From a virus: a stretch of DNA of 38,530 nt. Positions 1-6,651 of this stretch are shown here, piece after piece. Every line of letters starts with the position of its first letter. The first letter of the stretch is position 1. The stretch is from positions 1 through 38,530 of IMG/VR virus record IMGVR_UViG_3300046010_011716; one strand, written 5' to 3'. The notes beneath the pieces are model-generated. The model did no database searches and was not told the DNA's origin. It was given only the letters and a program-made list of their open reading frames with translations. Position numbers and translations under genes: made by a program.

Positions 1-22
1 AAGGGTTTTTTTATTTTACCCC

Positions 23-50
23 TTGACTATCATCAAATGTTTGTTATAAT
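23..50 (+). promoter_or_regulatory. Sigma70-type early promoter P1
   Basis: TTGACT at 23-28 and a perfect TATAAT at 45-50 are separated by 16 bp. Transcription should start near 57 and read the small HTH gene at 77. The stretch before the -35 box (TTTTACCCC) closely matches that before the promoter at 423 (TTTTTTACCCA), so the two may belong to one early promoter class. Confidence 0.8.
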
Positions 51-76
51 AATACTTGTTCAAGAAAGGAACACAC

Positions 77-301
77 ATGAACACTAACACCATGACTACC
101 AATTCCACTACAACGGCCGCCTCTCTCAACTTCGCCAACATCGAAACGGATGTCAAGTCGGGAAAGCGTGTGACCCTTGATATGCTCGCCGCTCAGACGG
201 GTATGACCAAGGCGAACATTCGCAAGGCGCTCGTCAGCAACTACGGTGCGCGACTCGTTTTCGCCCGTGGTCGTACTGGTGGTATTCGCATCTCTGCATG
301 A
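77..301 (+). CDS. Small predicted DNA-binding protein (HTH-like)
   Basis: A 74-residue protein. The N-terminus is Asn/Thr-rich; the rest (VTLDMLAAQTGMTKANIRKA) reads like a helix-turn-helix, followed by a basic, Gly-rich tail that could be a wing. It is the first gene after promoter P1. The ATG at 77 has a good Shine-Dalgarno (AAAGGA, 7 nt upstream); an upstream in-frame TTG at 56 lies at the expected transcription start and is unlikely to be used. A role as an early regulator is inferred from the fold only; no specific family was recognised. Confidence 0.7.
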   Translation: MNTNTMTTNSTTTAASLNFANIETDVKSGKRVTLDMLAAQTGMTKANIRKALVSNYGARLVFARGRTGGIRISA

Positions 302-345
302 TGTGAATACAACGCGCCGAGTGCAACGCCGGCGCATTCCCTGGC

Positions 346-386
346 CCAATGCCAATGGCAAAGCTTCGGCGTGCCATTGGCATTGG
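346..386. repeat. Perfect 15-bp inverted repeat (stem-loop)
   Basis: CCAATGCCAATGGCA (346-360) pairs perfectly with 372-386 across an 11-nt loop; one bulge lets the stem extend by about four more pairs (GGC/GCC side). It sits between the HTH gene and the next promoter. No U-tract follows directly, so it may be a factor-assisted terminator, an mRNA 3' end stabiliser or a small structured RNA. The 302-422 interval holds nothing else recognisable. Confidence 0.7.
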
Positions 387-422
387 CGCCATCAAGGGTA
401 CGCCATTTTCATTTTTTACCCA

Positions 423-450
423 TTGACTTTTTATAGGACGCAAGTATAAT
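423..450 (+). promoter_or_regulatory. Sigma70-type early promoter P2, leaderless
   Basis: TTGACT (423-428), 16 bp, TATAAT (445-450). Exactly 7 nt separate the -10 box from the ATG at 458, so the transcript should begin at or within a base of the start codon. An earlier in-frame ATG at 449 overlaps the -10 box itself and would not be transcribed from this promoter. Confidence 0.8.
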
Positions 451-457
451 GAACAAC

Positions 458-1249
458 ATGACCAAGACACCGCTTTCCAAGATTTGGAGTTTCCCCTCCG
501 CTCAGATGACCCGGATGCCCACGAACAGAACGGAAATGCCCGTGCTGTCCGTCAAGTACGAGGACAAGGACAAGGCGAAACAGTTGATCGGCGCGCAGTT
601 CGATCCCCTCGCATCCATGTGGTTCTTCAACCGCTACACAAAGTGGAACAGCGACCTTGACATGGATGGCGTTATCAAGCACATCAACGACAACGGTTGG
701 TTTCTTGGATACGCTTACCGTGAGGTCGCGCAGACCGCCGTGGCTAAGAACGGAGCCTCTTACGACACTCCTGTGTCGAACTACACTTGGCTGACTCAGC
801 CGGTGCAGGAGAGCGAATTGAGGGATAAGAACACGGTTTCCACCTACAGTTGGTGCCGTGGTCCTGCTGCGGGCGGGATCCCGGTGGTGGAGATCGTGAT
901 CCTGCAACCCACGAACGGTTCCAATCCTCAAAACGCCCGCATGGCGCCTGCTGCTTTCGTCGTCGTGTATAGCGGTGACGCGATACACCTTGTCGTTGAT
1001 TGTATTCGTGAAATTTCGATGGACGAGGCGCGTAAGTTGTGGGATGTGTGTGAGAAGAATTTCGTTTTCTCCACCGTAGTCTCGCGTACCATCGGACAGA
1101 AGGCCGCAGATCCCGGATTCAATCCGATGGCGAAGGCATACATTGAACAAGCGATGGCCGGCGCAGGAACTGCTGCGATCTATGTGGCCGATTTGCTCAA
1201 GAACAACATTCAGCACAAGACCCCGACCAACTATGCAGTCACGGCCTAA
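458..1249 (+). CDS. Hypothetical early protein with DUF5710-like N-terminus
   Basis: A 263-residue protein. Residues about 25-55 (PVLSVKYEDKDKAKQLIGA, then FDPLASMWFF) resemble the DUF5710-type module (V.V.Y.dKd.AK.lGA.wd...k.W), found in phage and plasmid DNA-processing proteins. The remaining 200 residues were not recognised. It is the first gene of an early operon running to about 2845. The start at 458 follows from the promoter position; AGGA at 435-438 would serve only the ATG at 449 if an upstream transcript exists. Function unknown. Confidence 0.75.
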   Translation: MTKTPLSKIWSFPSAQMTRMPTNRTEMPVLSVKYEDKDKAKQLIGAQFDPLASMWFFNRYTKWNSDLDMDGVIKHINDNGWFLGYAYREVAQTAVAKNGASYDTPVSNYTWLTQPVQESELRDKNTVSTYSWCRGPAAGGIPVVEIVILQPTNGSNPQNARMAPAAFVVVYSGDAIHLVVDCIREISMDEARKLWDVCEKNFVFSTVVSRTIGQKAADPGFNPMAKAYIEQAMAGAGTAAIYVADLLKNNIQHKTPTNYAVTA

Positions 1250-1553
1250 TACTTACTTTCAGATCTTTTCGGAAACCAACCTCATTCCCGGAATGCAGAG
1301 ACATGGATTCCACATTCGTTTCGAGAATGGGCACACGATCTCTGCAATGTTTGGAACGAATCTTTACTGTTCGTGTTCAGACAAGAACGATTCGGGTGCA
1401 TTGTGTTCCGATGTTGAAATTGCCATCATCGATCCGCGTGGAGAATTTGTGAAGTTCAAAAGCACGGGAGATGATGTGAAGGGTCGTGTTACACCGGCAG
1501 AGTTTGTAGAGATTGTTTCTTGGGTCAGCAAGATTGAAAAGGAAAAGAACTAA
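1233..1553 (+). CDS. Hypothetical protein
   Basis: A 106-residue protein with no recognised family. It overlaps the 3' end of the preceding gene by 17 nt and its stop overlaps the next start (TAATG), so all three are translationally coupled. Three Cys sit close together (YCSCSDKNDSGALCSD), which could bind a metal, but no His partners are evident. The start at 1233 is chosen because it minimises overlap; there is no clear Shine-Dalgarno, consistent with coupling. Confidence 0.65.
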   Translation: MQSRPNTYFQIFSETNLIPGMQRHGFHIRFENGHTISAMFGTNLYCSCSDKNDSGALCSDVEIAIIDPRGEFVKFKSTGDDVKGRVTPAEFVEIVSWVSKIEKEKN

Positions 1554-1825
1554 TGTACACTTTTGATTCGTACTACAACGGCGACGAAGAACTTTCGTCA
1601 TTCATGAATGAAATCAATTACATCCTGAGAAAATCGAACGAGAGGTTTGTTCAATGCGAACAAAAGCTCGAACAGTTCATCGAAACGGAATTGATTGAAA
1701 TTCTTGTCGATGATCGCGGCAACTTTCACTACAGAGTCACCGAGAAGGGCCGCACACAACTCCGCGAGGATGGGTTTGCCATTCCGCCGGGAGACAACTT
1801 CATCAATCCGTGGAGGCTCGCATGA
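1553..1825 (+). CDS. Hypothetical protein, possible winged-helix tail
   Basis: A 90-residue protein coupled to both neighbours (TAATG at the start, ATGA at the end). The first 45 residues look helical and acidic; the rest (IEILVDDRGNFHYRVTEKGR) has the beta-hairpin pattern of a winged-helix wing. No catalytic motif. Probably a small early regulator or accessory protein, but this is inference from shape only. Confidence 0.65.
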   Translation: MYTFDSYYNGDEELSSFMNEINYILRKSNERFVQCEQKLEQFIETELIEILVDDRGNFHYRVTEKGRTQLREDGFAIPPGDNFINPWRLA

Positions 1826-2097
1826 GTTCATATCCGCACCTCGTAACGATTGAGCGCAACGGAATCGATGCAAACTATCTGTTCTCTACAGCAGAGGAAG
1901 CAGAACGATTTCACAAGAAGATGGATCGCCACTACATGATTGTGGATTCGGAAACATGGGTGTTCTCACCCACACAACTCCGCATCTACGACAACCATGA
2001 AGATGCACTTATCGATGAGCTCGATGGCGAACAACTCGCACTAAATACAGAGGCAGACGAGAACAACGAACTGTTCCGCACTACAGATGGAGAGTGA
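1822..2097 (+). CDS. Hypothetical protein
   Basis: A 91-residue, acidic protein. Its ATG overlaps the stop of the gene before it (ATGA, 1822-1825), typical translational coupling; a GTG at 1810 in frame is less likely. The middle (YLFSTAEEAERFHKKMDRHY) looks like a short alpha/beta domain, and the tail is acidic. No family recognised. Confidence 0.65.
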   Translation: MSSYPHLVTIERNGIDANYLFSTAEEAERFHKKMDRHYMIVDSETWVFSPTQLRIYDNHEDALIDELDGEQLALNTEADENNELFRTTDGE

Positions 2098-2212
2098 AAT
2101 TCCGCACCCTTTGGCGTTTGCCGCATTGGTAATTGCGCCGTTGATGATCAACCCACTTTCGGAGATTTTGATTTATGTCAGACAATACATCAAAGACAAA
2201 TGGTACTATTGA
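2087..2212 (+). CDS. Small predicted membrane protein
   Basis: A 41-residue frame that fills the gap between two coupled genes, overlapping the upstream one by 11 nt and the downstream one by 38 nt. Residues 8-30 (PLAFAALVIAPLMINPLSE) form one hydrophobic segment, followed by a basic/aromatic tail, as expected for a single-pass inner membrane peptide. The reading frame is short, so it could be spurious; position and hydrophobicity support it. Confidence 0.45.
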   Translation: MESEIPHPLAFAALVIAPLMINPLSEILIYVRQYIKDKWYY

Positions 2213-2495
2213 TACCGACATCGTGACCGAACTTCGTGCCTTTGGCGCAAACGGATACATGATCAGAGCAGCAAAAGAAATTGAAATTCTTCGCAACGAG
2301 CGTGATGGATACTTGTCCGGCATCCAACAAACATTACGAGCACTGGCAGAAGCAAATCAATTGGCACAGCAGCGCACTAGAGAGCGCGATGAAGCAAGAC
2401 GAGAGGTTTGTAATCTCACCAAATGGGATCATTACGGCCCGAGACACTACGCTCAACATCGAAAGTGGGACTGCTTCAAGGAGGACGGCAAGTGA
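2175..2495 (+). CDS. Hypothetical coiled-coil protein
   Basis: A 106-residue protein. Residues 28-85 are rich in Glu, Arg, Leu and Gln in heptad-like spacing (RALAEANQLAQQRTRERDEA), suggesting a coiled coil; the C-terminus is basic and aromatic with several His. The final bases overlap the GTG start of the next gene (GTGA). Function unknown. Confidence 0.65.
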   Translation: MSDNTSKTNGTIDTDIVTELRAFGANGYMIRAAKEIEILRNERDGYLSGIQQTLRALAEANQLAQQRTRERDEARREVCNLTKWDHYGPRHYAQHRKWDCFKEDGK

Positions 2496-2845
2496 ACACC
2501 GGAATGGAATACGAGGATGTGCTGATGCGGAATCAAGAGTACGCAGCCAAGATCAAACGGCAAGCTGCTCAGATCGAATCGATCCACATAAAGGTAAAAT
2601 CGCTAGAGGACGAACTTGAAGGGTGGTTCAACCTGTACTTCAACTACAGAGCAATGGTCACCAACAAGACCGTGGAAGAAGCACAAGATGACTTCTTCAA
2701 AGAGGCCATGGACAAGATCCCCGTGATCGATCCTAAAGGAAATAAAATAATGGACGAGTTGTTTGAACGAGAACTAGAAATGGGCATGTGGGATCATATG
2801 CAATTCAGGGATTCTATTGGCGCACCAAGAGAGGGTGCTGATTAG
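2492..2845 (+). CDS. Hypothetical coiled-coil protein, GTG start
   Basis: A 117-residue protein starting with GTG at 2492, inside a GTGA overlap with the preceding stop and 6 nt after a strong AAGGAGG Shine-Dalgarno. Residues 20-45 look like a coiled coil (QAAQIESIHIKVKSLEDELE). An ATG five codons later would be the alternative start. It is the last gene of the left early operon; a terminator lies about 55 nt downstream. Confidence 0.65.
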   Translation: MNTGMEYEDVLMRNQEYAAKIKRQAAQIESIHIKVKSLEDELEGWFNLYFNYRAMVTNKTVEEAQDDFFKEAMDKIPVIDPKGNKIMDELFERELEMGMWDHMQFRDSIGAPREGAD

Positions 2846-2854
2846 ACCCGACAT

Positions 2855-3592
2855 TCATCTGCCCATGAAGTTCGTTCCAATAATTGGAACACCCAAACGA
2901 GCGCCTACTTTCTTGTAGAGGCGCTCTTTTTTTTGATCATCAGTTTCGTAGACTAGACTCTTTGGTTTGTATGTCTTTACGAAATGATTGACATGATCTA
3001 GAACCCGGGCGAGAACCTTTGTGCGGTCACGCCGCTCGCCGCGTGTTTGGAATGTGTCTCCGACCTTGAACATTACCATGACATGGCCTGCGCCTTCGCC
3101 CTGATGCGCGCCATATCCCTGAAACATGGTCTTGACTTTCATCTTCGGATCTTGGTACTCTGAAGTATTGCCATTCCATTTCCAAACCTCATGCTTGTGT
3201 TCCTTTGGAACTCGAACCTTGGGTTGAAGGACTTCTGCGATTGGTTTTCTTTTCTCAATCGCTCTGGCAGACGCCATCTTTATCTTCAATAGTCTATCCG
3301 TGTCCATAGGAGATGACCGCTTGTCTGCTGGTATTCCCATATCACGGATTGCGTCTATTCTAGACAAACGAGCCGCCGATTGAACCTTTTTGAATTCCGA
3401 CTTTCTCATGTCCTTTGGTGTTGGATCGCCATAGAGAGATTGATGCACATCATGGTATGCATCTTTTTCTACGGGCAGATCTCTTTCAACGGTAAAGGGC
3501 GCAGATGCAACATCTGCAAGGCGATCAAGTACATTGCGCCTTGCCGGAGTGATTCTATATGTTTCCTCTAGATGTTGCCTAAATGATTTCAC
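2855..3592 (-). CDS. Candidate internal head (ejected) protein A
   Basis: A 245-residue basic protein beginning MKSFRQHLEE-T. This matches the 10-residue capsid-targeting sequence of T4 internal proteins (MKTYQEFIAE-A), cleaved after [LI]xE by prohead protease gp21. Residues 11-120 (ETYRITPARR..., then SRIDAIRDMGIP) repeat the C-terminal domain of the upstream neighbour. The C-terminal 90 residues share a pattern (HV.VMFKVG, LDHVNHFVK, YET) with the proteins encoded at 4686 and 5102. It starts with GTG, overlapping the upstream stop (GTGA). Packaging and ejection are inferred; biochemical activity unknown. Confidence 0.7.
   Translation of the reverse strand: MKSFRQHLEETYRITPARRNVLDRLADVASAPFTVERDLPVEKDAYHDVHQSLYGDPTPKDMRKSEFKKVQSAARLSRIDAIRDMGIPADKRSSPMDTDRLLKIKMASARAIEKRKPIAEVLQPKVRVPKEHKHEVWKWNGNTSEYQDPKMKVKTMFQGYGAHQGEGAGHVMVMFKVGDTFQTRGERRDRTKVLARVLDHVNHFVKTYKPKSLVYETDDQKKERLYKKVGARLGVPIIGTNFMGR
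2899..2934 (+). terminator. Intrinsic terminator inside the opposing gene
   Basis: GAGCGCCT (2899-2906) pairs with AGGCGCTC (2919-2926), with an extra inner AC/GT pair, followed at once by eight T. It ends the plus-strand early operon. It lies within the last codons of the minus-strand gene that ends at 2855, so the same bases also encode protein. Confidence 0.85.
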
Positions 3593-4647
3593 TTTGCTTC
3601 TTTTCGCTTCAGGTATTCGAGATTTTTTTGAGTCGCACGGGCATTTCCCATGACTATTTTCAATTGTCTGTCGTTCAGTCCTCGACCTCTTCCGGTGCGA
3701 ACATCTTGTGGAAGGCCCATCTGCTTGATCGCTTCCACTCTTGCCATCTTGGAAGTGTTCATCATCAGATCGTGTTGGTTCATCGGTGTCGTGCCGCTCA
3801 GTTGATCTTCGACGCTTTGCCGTGCTTCACCTTCTACTCTATTCAGTAGTTCGCGTCTTTTAGGCGTGATGCGGTATGTCTCACGAAGAATGTTTGCGTA
3901 CATCTGAGTCAATGACTCAAAGGTAAAGGCATTTTTGATTTTTTGTCTCTCTGCATCCTTTGCCGCTTGTGCTGCTTTCTTTCTTCTGTCTGCAAGACCT
4001 GTGGTTCTCAACTTGTCTGCATTGTCCTGACCTATTCGCCTATTTGCATCGCCTAATATAGAAAAGTCTACTGTTGACATTGGTTTATTCTTGGAATCCA
4101 ACTGAGCCAATTTGACTTCGCTTGGATGAATTATACCACCATTACTATAATTCATAGATGTCGTTCTCATCTCGGGTGTACCTTGGGCTGAGATTTGAGC
4201 ACCATGCGCTTGAGCAATACTTTGAATTCTCTTGGCGCGGTCAGTCACATCTTTTTGATGCCAGGTAGGAAATTCGGGTTGTCCTTGGTTCTTGAAACTC
4301 TTTGCATCCACATCCGCATTGTGTGCGTCGATGACTTTCTTCACTCTCGCCGCTTGGTGTCTTGCCAGGCCCATTCGTGAACCGAATCTCTCGGCGTTGG
4401 GTATCATCTCATTCAAAATGCCTTTGTAGTGTTGTGCAAATTCTTTCAATTTCTCTTTTTTGTTTTTTGCCTCTTGCTCTGCTTCTGCCTTATCAATCAT
4501 TCTTTCTTCTTCTTCCCGATCCTTCATTTCCTTATTGGTTTCAAATTTGCTAGCGCCACTCATAAGACGGTTTTGAATTCTTTGCAAAGTGTTCGTGATG
4601 ATGCCTGCTTCGTCTAATCTCAATTCATTCTTATATTGGTTCTTCAT
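3589..4647 (-). CDS. Candidate internal head protein B, possible polyprotein
   Basis: A 352-residue, very charged protein. The N-terminus (MKNQYKNELRLDE-AG) contains an LDE-A site of the prohead-protease type. Residues 40-75 are an extended charged helix. At residues 254-257 an LRE-T site precedes TYRITPKRR, exactly the arrangement at the N-terminus of the downstream protein (LEE-TYRITPARR); from there to the end the two are homologous (MARVEAIKQMGLP against LSRIDAIRDMGIP). Cleavage would release a stand-alone copy of that domain. Shine-Dalgarno TTGGAGAA precedes the ATG, and a late promoter octamer lies 17 nt further up. Confidence 0.7.
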   Translation of the reverse strand: MKNQYKNELRLDEAGIITNTLQRIQNRLMSGASKFETNKEMKDREEEERMIDKAEAEQEAKNKKEKLKEFAQHYKGILNEMIPNAERFGSRMGLARHQAARVKKVIDAHNADVDAKSFKNQGQPEFPTWHQKDVTDRAKRIQSIAQAHGAQISAQGTPEMRTTSMNYSNGGIIHPSEVKLAQLDSKNKPMSTVDFSILGDANRRIGQDNADKLRTTGLADRRKKAAQAAKDAERQKIKNAFTFESLTQMYANILRETYRITPKRRELLNRVEGEARQSVEDQLSGTTPMNQHDLMMNTSKMARVEAIKQMGLPQDVRTGRGRGLNDRQLKIVMGNARATQKNLEYLKRKEAK

Positions 4648-4664
4648 TTATGTTCTCCAATTCA

Positions 4665-4676
4665 TATTTATAAATA
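4665..4676. promoter_or_regulatory. Bidirectional T4-type late promoter (palindrome)
   Basis: TATTTATAAATA is a perfect 12-bp palindrome that presents TATAAATA on both strands. It sits in the 38-bp gap between divergent genes starting at 4647 (minus) and 4686 (plus). The plus start codon is only 9 nt beyond the octamer, so that transcript would have almost no leader; the minus gene has 17 nt with a Shine-Dalgarno. Confidence 0.75.
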
Positions 4677-4685
4677 CTTTCAACC

Positions 4686-5105
4686 ATGAAATCATTCCGC
4701 GAATACCTCTCTGAAGGCATAAACATCAAGGGCATCAAAGTGCCTAAACCCGAGCTCGAAGACGATGGATACAAGGTGTACACCTATCCAGGCCCCACCG
4801 ACATACTGAAAGTCGGAATAGGCCCAAAGGAGGACGGCGCCCATCATGTATGGTTCACTCACGGTGGATCTTTTAGCAGATCGCCAGAAGGAAAGCAACA
4901 CACACCCGAGCAGACCATGCGTGTGCTGAATCATGTCACCGCAACATTACATCATCACCGCAAAAAGCATCGCGCCAACGAATACACATACGAAACCGCA
5001 GATGGTACAAGACATGGTATATACCAACGAGTCGCAAAGGCCGCAGGAATAAACGCCAAGAATCTCATGCCCGAGGATCATATGTTTTGGAGAACAAGAC
5101 TATGA
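4686..5105 (+). CDS. Candidate internal head (ejected) protein C
   Basis: A 139-residue basic, His-rich protein. Its N-terminus MKSFREYLSE-G is an excellent match to the T4 capsid-targeting leader with an LSE-G cleavage site. The rest (HHVWFTHGGSF, MRVLNHVTATLHHH, YETADGTRHGIYQRVAKAAG) is homologous in pattern to the C-terminal domain of proteins encoded at 2855-3592 and 5102-5683. It is driven by the palindromic late promoter at 4665 and has no Shine-Dalgarno, so its late mRNA would be nearly leaderless. Coupled to the next gene by ATGA. Confidence 0.7.
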   Translation: MKSFREYLSEGINIKGIKVPKPELEDDGYKVYTYPGPTDILKVGIGPKEDGAHHVWFTHGGSFSRSPEGKQHTPEQTMRVLNHVTATLHHHRKKHRANEYTYETADGTRHGIYQRVAKAAGINAKNLMPEDHMFWRTRL

Positions 5106-5683
5106 GCAAAATGAGTTTCAAGGAATACCTGAAAGAGATCTTTCGCCCACAGTATGGATTAGGCGAGCATGGGTTGGATCATCCTGACTTGGTAAGGCCA
5201 CATCAAGACAGGTGGACTCATTTATTGAAGAAGCCAGATGATGCAGAGATGATCGAATATCAACATACACCGAAAGACAGAACAGGCGTTCCCATTCACG
5301 ACAAGAAGATACGAACCAGTTTCATAAAGCACGCCGATAACCGTTGGGATGTCATGTTCACGGTTGGTGGAAGAACATCCTCACTTGGGCATAAAGACTT
5401 TCCATCAGATGTTACCAAGAAGGTATTCGATCATATAAGTCATTTCGTGAAGGCCCATAGTCTAGTTGCGAAAGCCACTCCAACAATCACATACGATACC
5501 ACACATCCAAAGAAGCATCGTATTTACCAGGCCGCTGCAAAGAGACTTGGAATAGAAGCACAGAACAGTACAGATTACTTGGATCCCGAATATGATCGAT
5601 CATCAAGACCGTCATCAAGAAGAACGCATTCCGATGAACCGTGGATAGATCCGCCTCATCGTGGAGTGCATCAGAGGCCGTGA
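5102..5683 (+). CDS. Candidate internal head (ejected) protein D
   Basis: A 193-residue basic protein starting MSKMSFKEYLKE-I, again a capsid-targeting-type leader with an LKE cleavage site; initiation at the second Met (5111) would make the match closer. GGAG at 5089-5092 and the ATGA overlap favour 5102. The region about residues 75-150 (VMFTVGG, KKVFDHISHFVKAH, HRIYQAAAKRLGI) matches proteins A and C. The C-terminal 35 residues are Ser/Arg/Pro-rich and probably disordered. Activity unknown. Confidence 0.7.
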   Translation: MSKMSFKEYLKEIFRPQYGLGEHGLDHPDLVRPHQDRWTHLLKKPDDAEMIEYQHTPKDRTGVPIHDKKIRTSFIKHADNRWDVMFTVGGRTSSLGHKDFPSDVTKKVFDHISHFVKAHSLVAKATPTITYDTTHPKKHRIYQAAAKRLGIEAQNSTDYLDPEYDRSSRPSSRRTHSDEPWIDPPHRGVHQRP

Positions 5684-5935
5684 GCAGGGGCGTAGAGAGG
5701 GTGTGGAGTGGGGGTAGGTGGGGTAGAGTGGGAGAGGCGCCATTTGTGTGCCATTTTGGGGGGTAAGTGTGCCCTCGGCGTGTTGCGGGGCAAAAGGTGG
5801 GGTGGAAAGTGGCACTTAGCCCCCGCCACACACTTCCCCCACCGCCGAGATTACCCCCAACCGGCAAAGGCCCCAACGGCCAACAATCGCCAGCAACATG
5901 GCACATCGAATGCCGGACCCATAAATCTAGGGATA
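5684..5935. other. Non-coding G-rich then C-rich stretch
   Basis: About 250 bp without a credible gene. The plus strand is G-rich to about 5815 (GGG, GGGGG, GGGG and GGG tracts at 5698-5732 could form a G-quadruplex) and C-rich after that. GGGGGGTAAGTG (5758-5769) is largely complementary to CACTTAGCCCCC (5813-5824), so a large imperfect hairpin is possible. It separates the late cluster from the next early block. Confidence 0.6.
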
Positions 5936-5941
5936 ATTCTC

Positions 5942-5970
5942 TTGCGTCCGATAACCTTTTACTATACAAT
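5942..5970 (+). promoter_or_regulatory. Sigma70-type promoter, leaderless
   Basis: TTGCGT (5942-5947), 17 bp, TACAAT (5965-5970); an overlapping TATACA at 5963 is an alternative. The -10 box TACAAT ends exactly 7 nt before the ATG at 5978, the same spacing seen at 458, 7396 and 22058. No Shine-Dalgarno is present. Confidence 0.55.
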
Positions 5971-5977
5971 ACATCCC

Positions 5978-6298
5978 ATGAAGAACGATTCTACCCCCGT
6001 GGATGACTTTGACGCAACCCTTACCTGTGAGGAATACTACATGGAACGCGAGTGGGAGGACGAGGACGAGGACGAGTTCGAGGACGACGAAGACCTCGAA
6101 GACGATGATGACCTCGAAGACGACGATGAGGATGATGACGATGATGACCTCGAAGATGACGATGATGAGTTCGAGGATGATGATGAGTGGGAGGACATTG
6201 AAGATGATGTCACCGACTGCTTTGACTGTGATGGGACTGTGAGTGAAAACGGCTTTGCTCAACTGTTCGACATGGAACGCCGTGGATATTTCGCCTAA
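5978..6298 (+). CDS. Extremely acidic small protein (DNA-mimic candidate)
   Basis: A 106-residue protein. Residues about 21-75 are almost entirely Asp and Glu, broken by periodic Leu, Phe or Trp (DLEDDDDLEDDDEDD), built from repeated GAC/GAT and GAA/GAG codons. The C-terminal 30 residues look folded, with a CFDC pair and a QLFDMERRGYF end. It has its own early promoter and no Shine-Dalgarno. Such charge patterns occur in phage DNA-mimic and histone-chaperone-like inhibitors, but also in plain low-complexity proteins; which applies here cannot be told. Confidence 0.7.
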   Translation: MKNDSTPVDDFDATLTCEEYYMEREWEDEDEDEFEDDEDLEDDDDLEDDDEDDDDDDLEDDDDEFEDDDEWEDIEDDVTDCFDCDGTVSENGFAQLFDMERRGYFA

Positions 6299-6311
6299 TA
6301 GGAGTTTAGAT

Positions 6312-6575
6312 ATGAACCTGAAGAAGAACCAAATCAAGTTTCTTGAGTGGATGCACGCCGAGAATTGTCCGTCGCAGAACGCCATCTTCTCACGCGGGTT
6401 TCTTCGCGCTGTTGCGATGAAGCACGGAATGGCGTGGGCGCCAGCATGGATCGTCAAGGACAAGGCACGAAACACCAATCGCGGGTACTACAGTATTCCT
6501 GAGTACGCTGCCTACACGGCTTCTCTCGCCGTGACGGTAACTACGGAACCTGCAACGGAAACTGTAGGCGTTTAA
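6312..6575 (+). CDS. Hypothetical early protein
   Basis: An 87-residue protein following the acidic gene by 13 nt; AGGAG at 6300-6304 supports ATG 6312 over an in-frame upstream ATG at 6243 that lies inside the acidic gene. The first 60 residues (NQIKFLEWMHAENCPSQNAI, then RNTNRGYYSIPEY) could be a small winged-helix domain; the tail is Thr/Val-rich. No family recognised. Confidence 0.65.
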   Translation: MNLKKNQIKFLEWMHAENCPSQNAIFSRGFLRAVAMKHGMAWAPAWIVKDKARNTNRGYYSIPEYAAYTASLAVTVTTEPATETVGV

Positions 6576-6584
6576 AGACCCATC

Positions 6585-6606
6585 TTCTCCCCTGAGTGGG
6601 GGGAGA
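6585..6606. repeat. Stem-loop between early genes
   Basis: TTCTCCCC (6585-6592) pairs with GGGGAGA (6600-6606). A second TTCTCCCCTCACTC copy at about 6620 could pair with GAGTGGGGGGAG instead, so two mutually exclusive hairpins are possible upstream of the gene at 6652. There is no U-tract after either, so a simple terminator is unlikely. Confidence 0.45.
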
Positions 6607-6651
6607 GGTGACAAAGCACTTTCTCCCCTCACTCGCATTTAAGGAAACACA

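Noticed and set aside
431-1216. Long antisense frame opposite the first early operon gene
   Set aside because: A shadow of GC-rich codon usage on the plus strand; arginine/histidine-rich without domain structure, promoter or ribosome site.
5927-6478. Open frame antisense to the acidic gene
   Set aside because: It is the complement of GAN-rich codons and runs across the leaderless promoter and two genes; no ribosome site.
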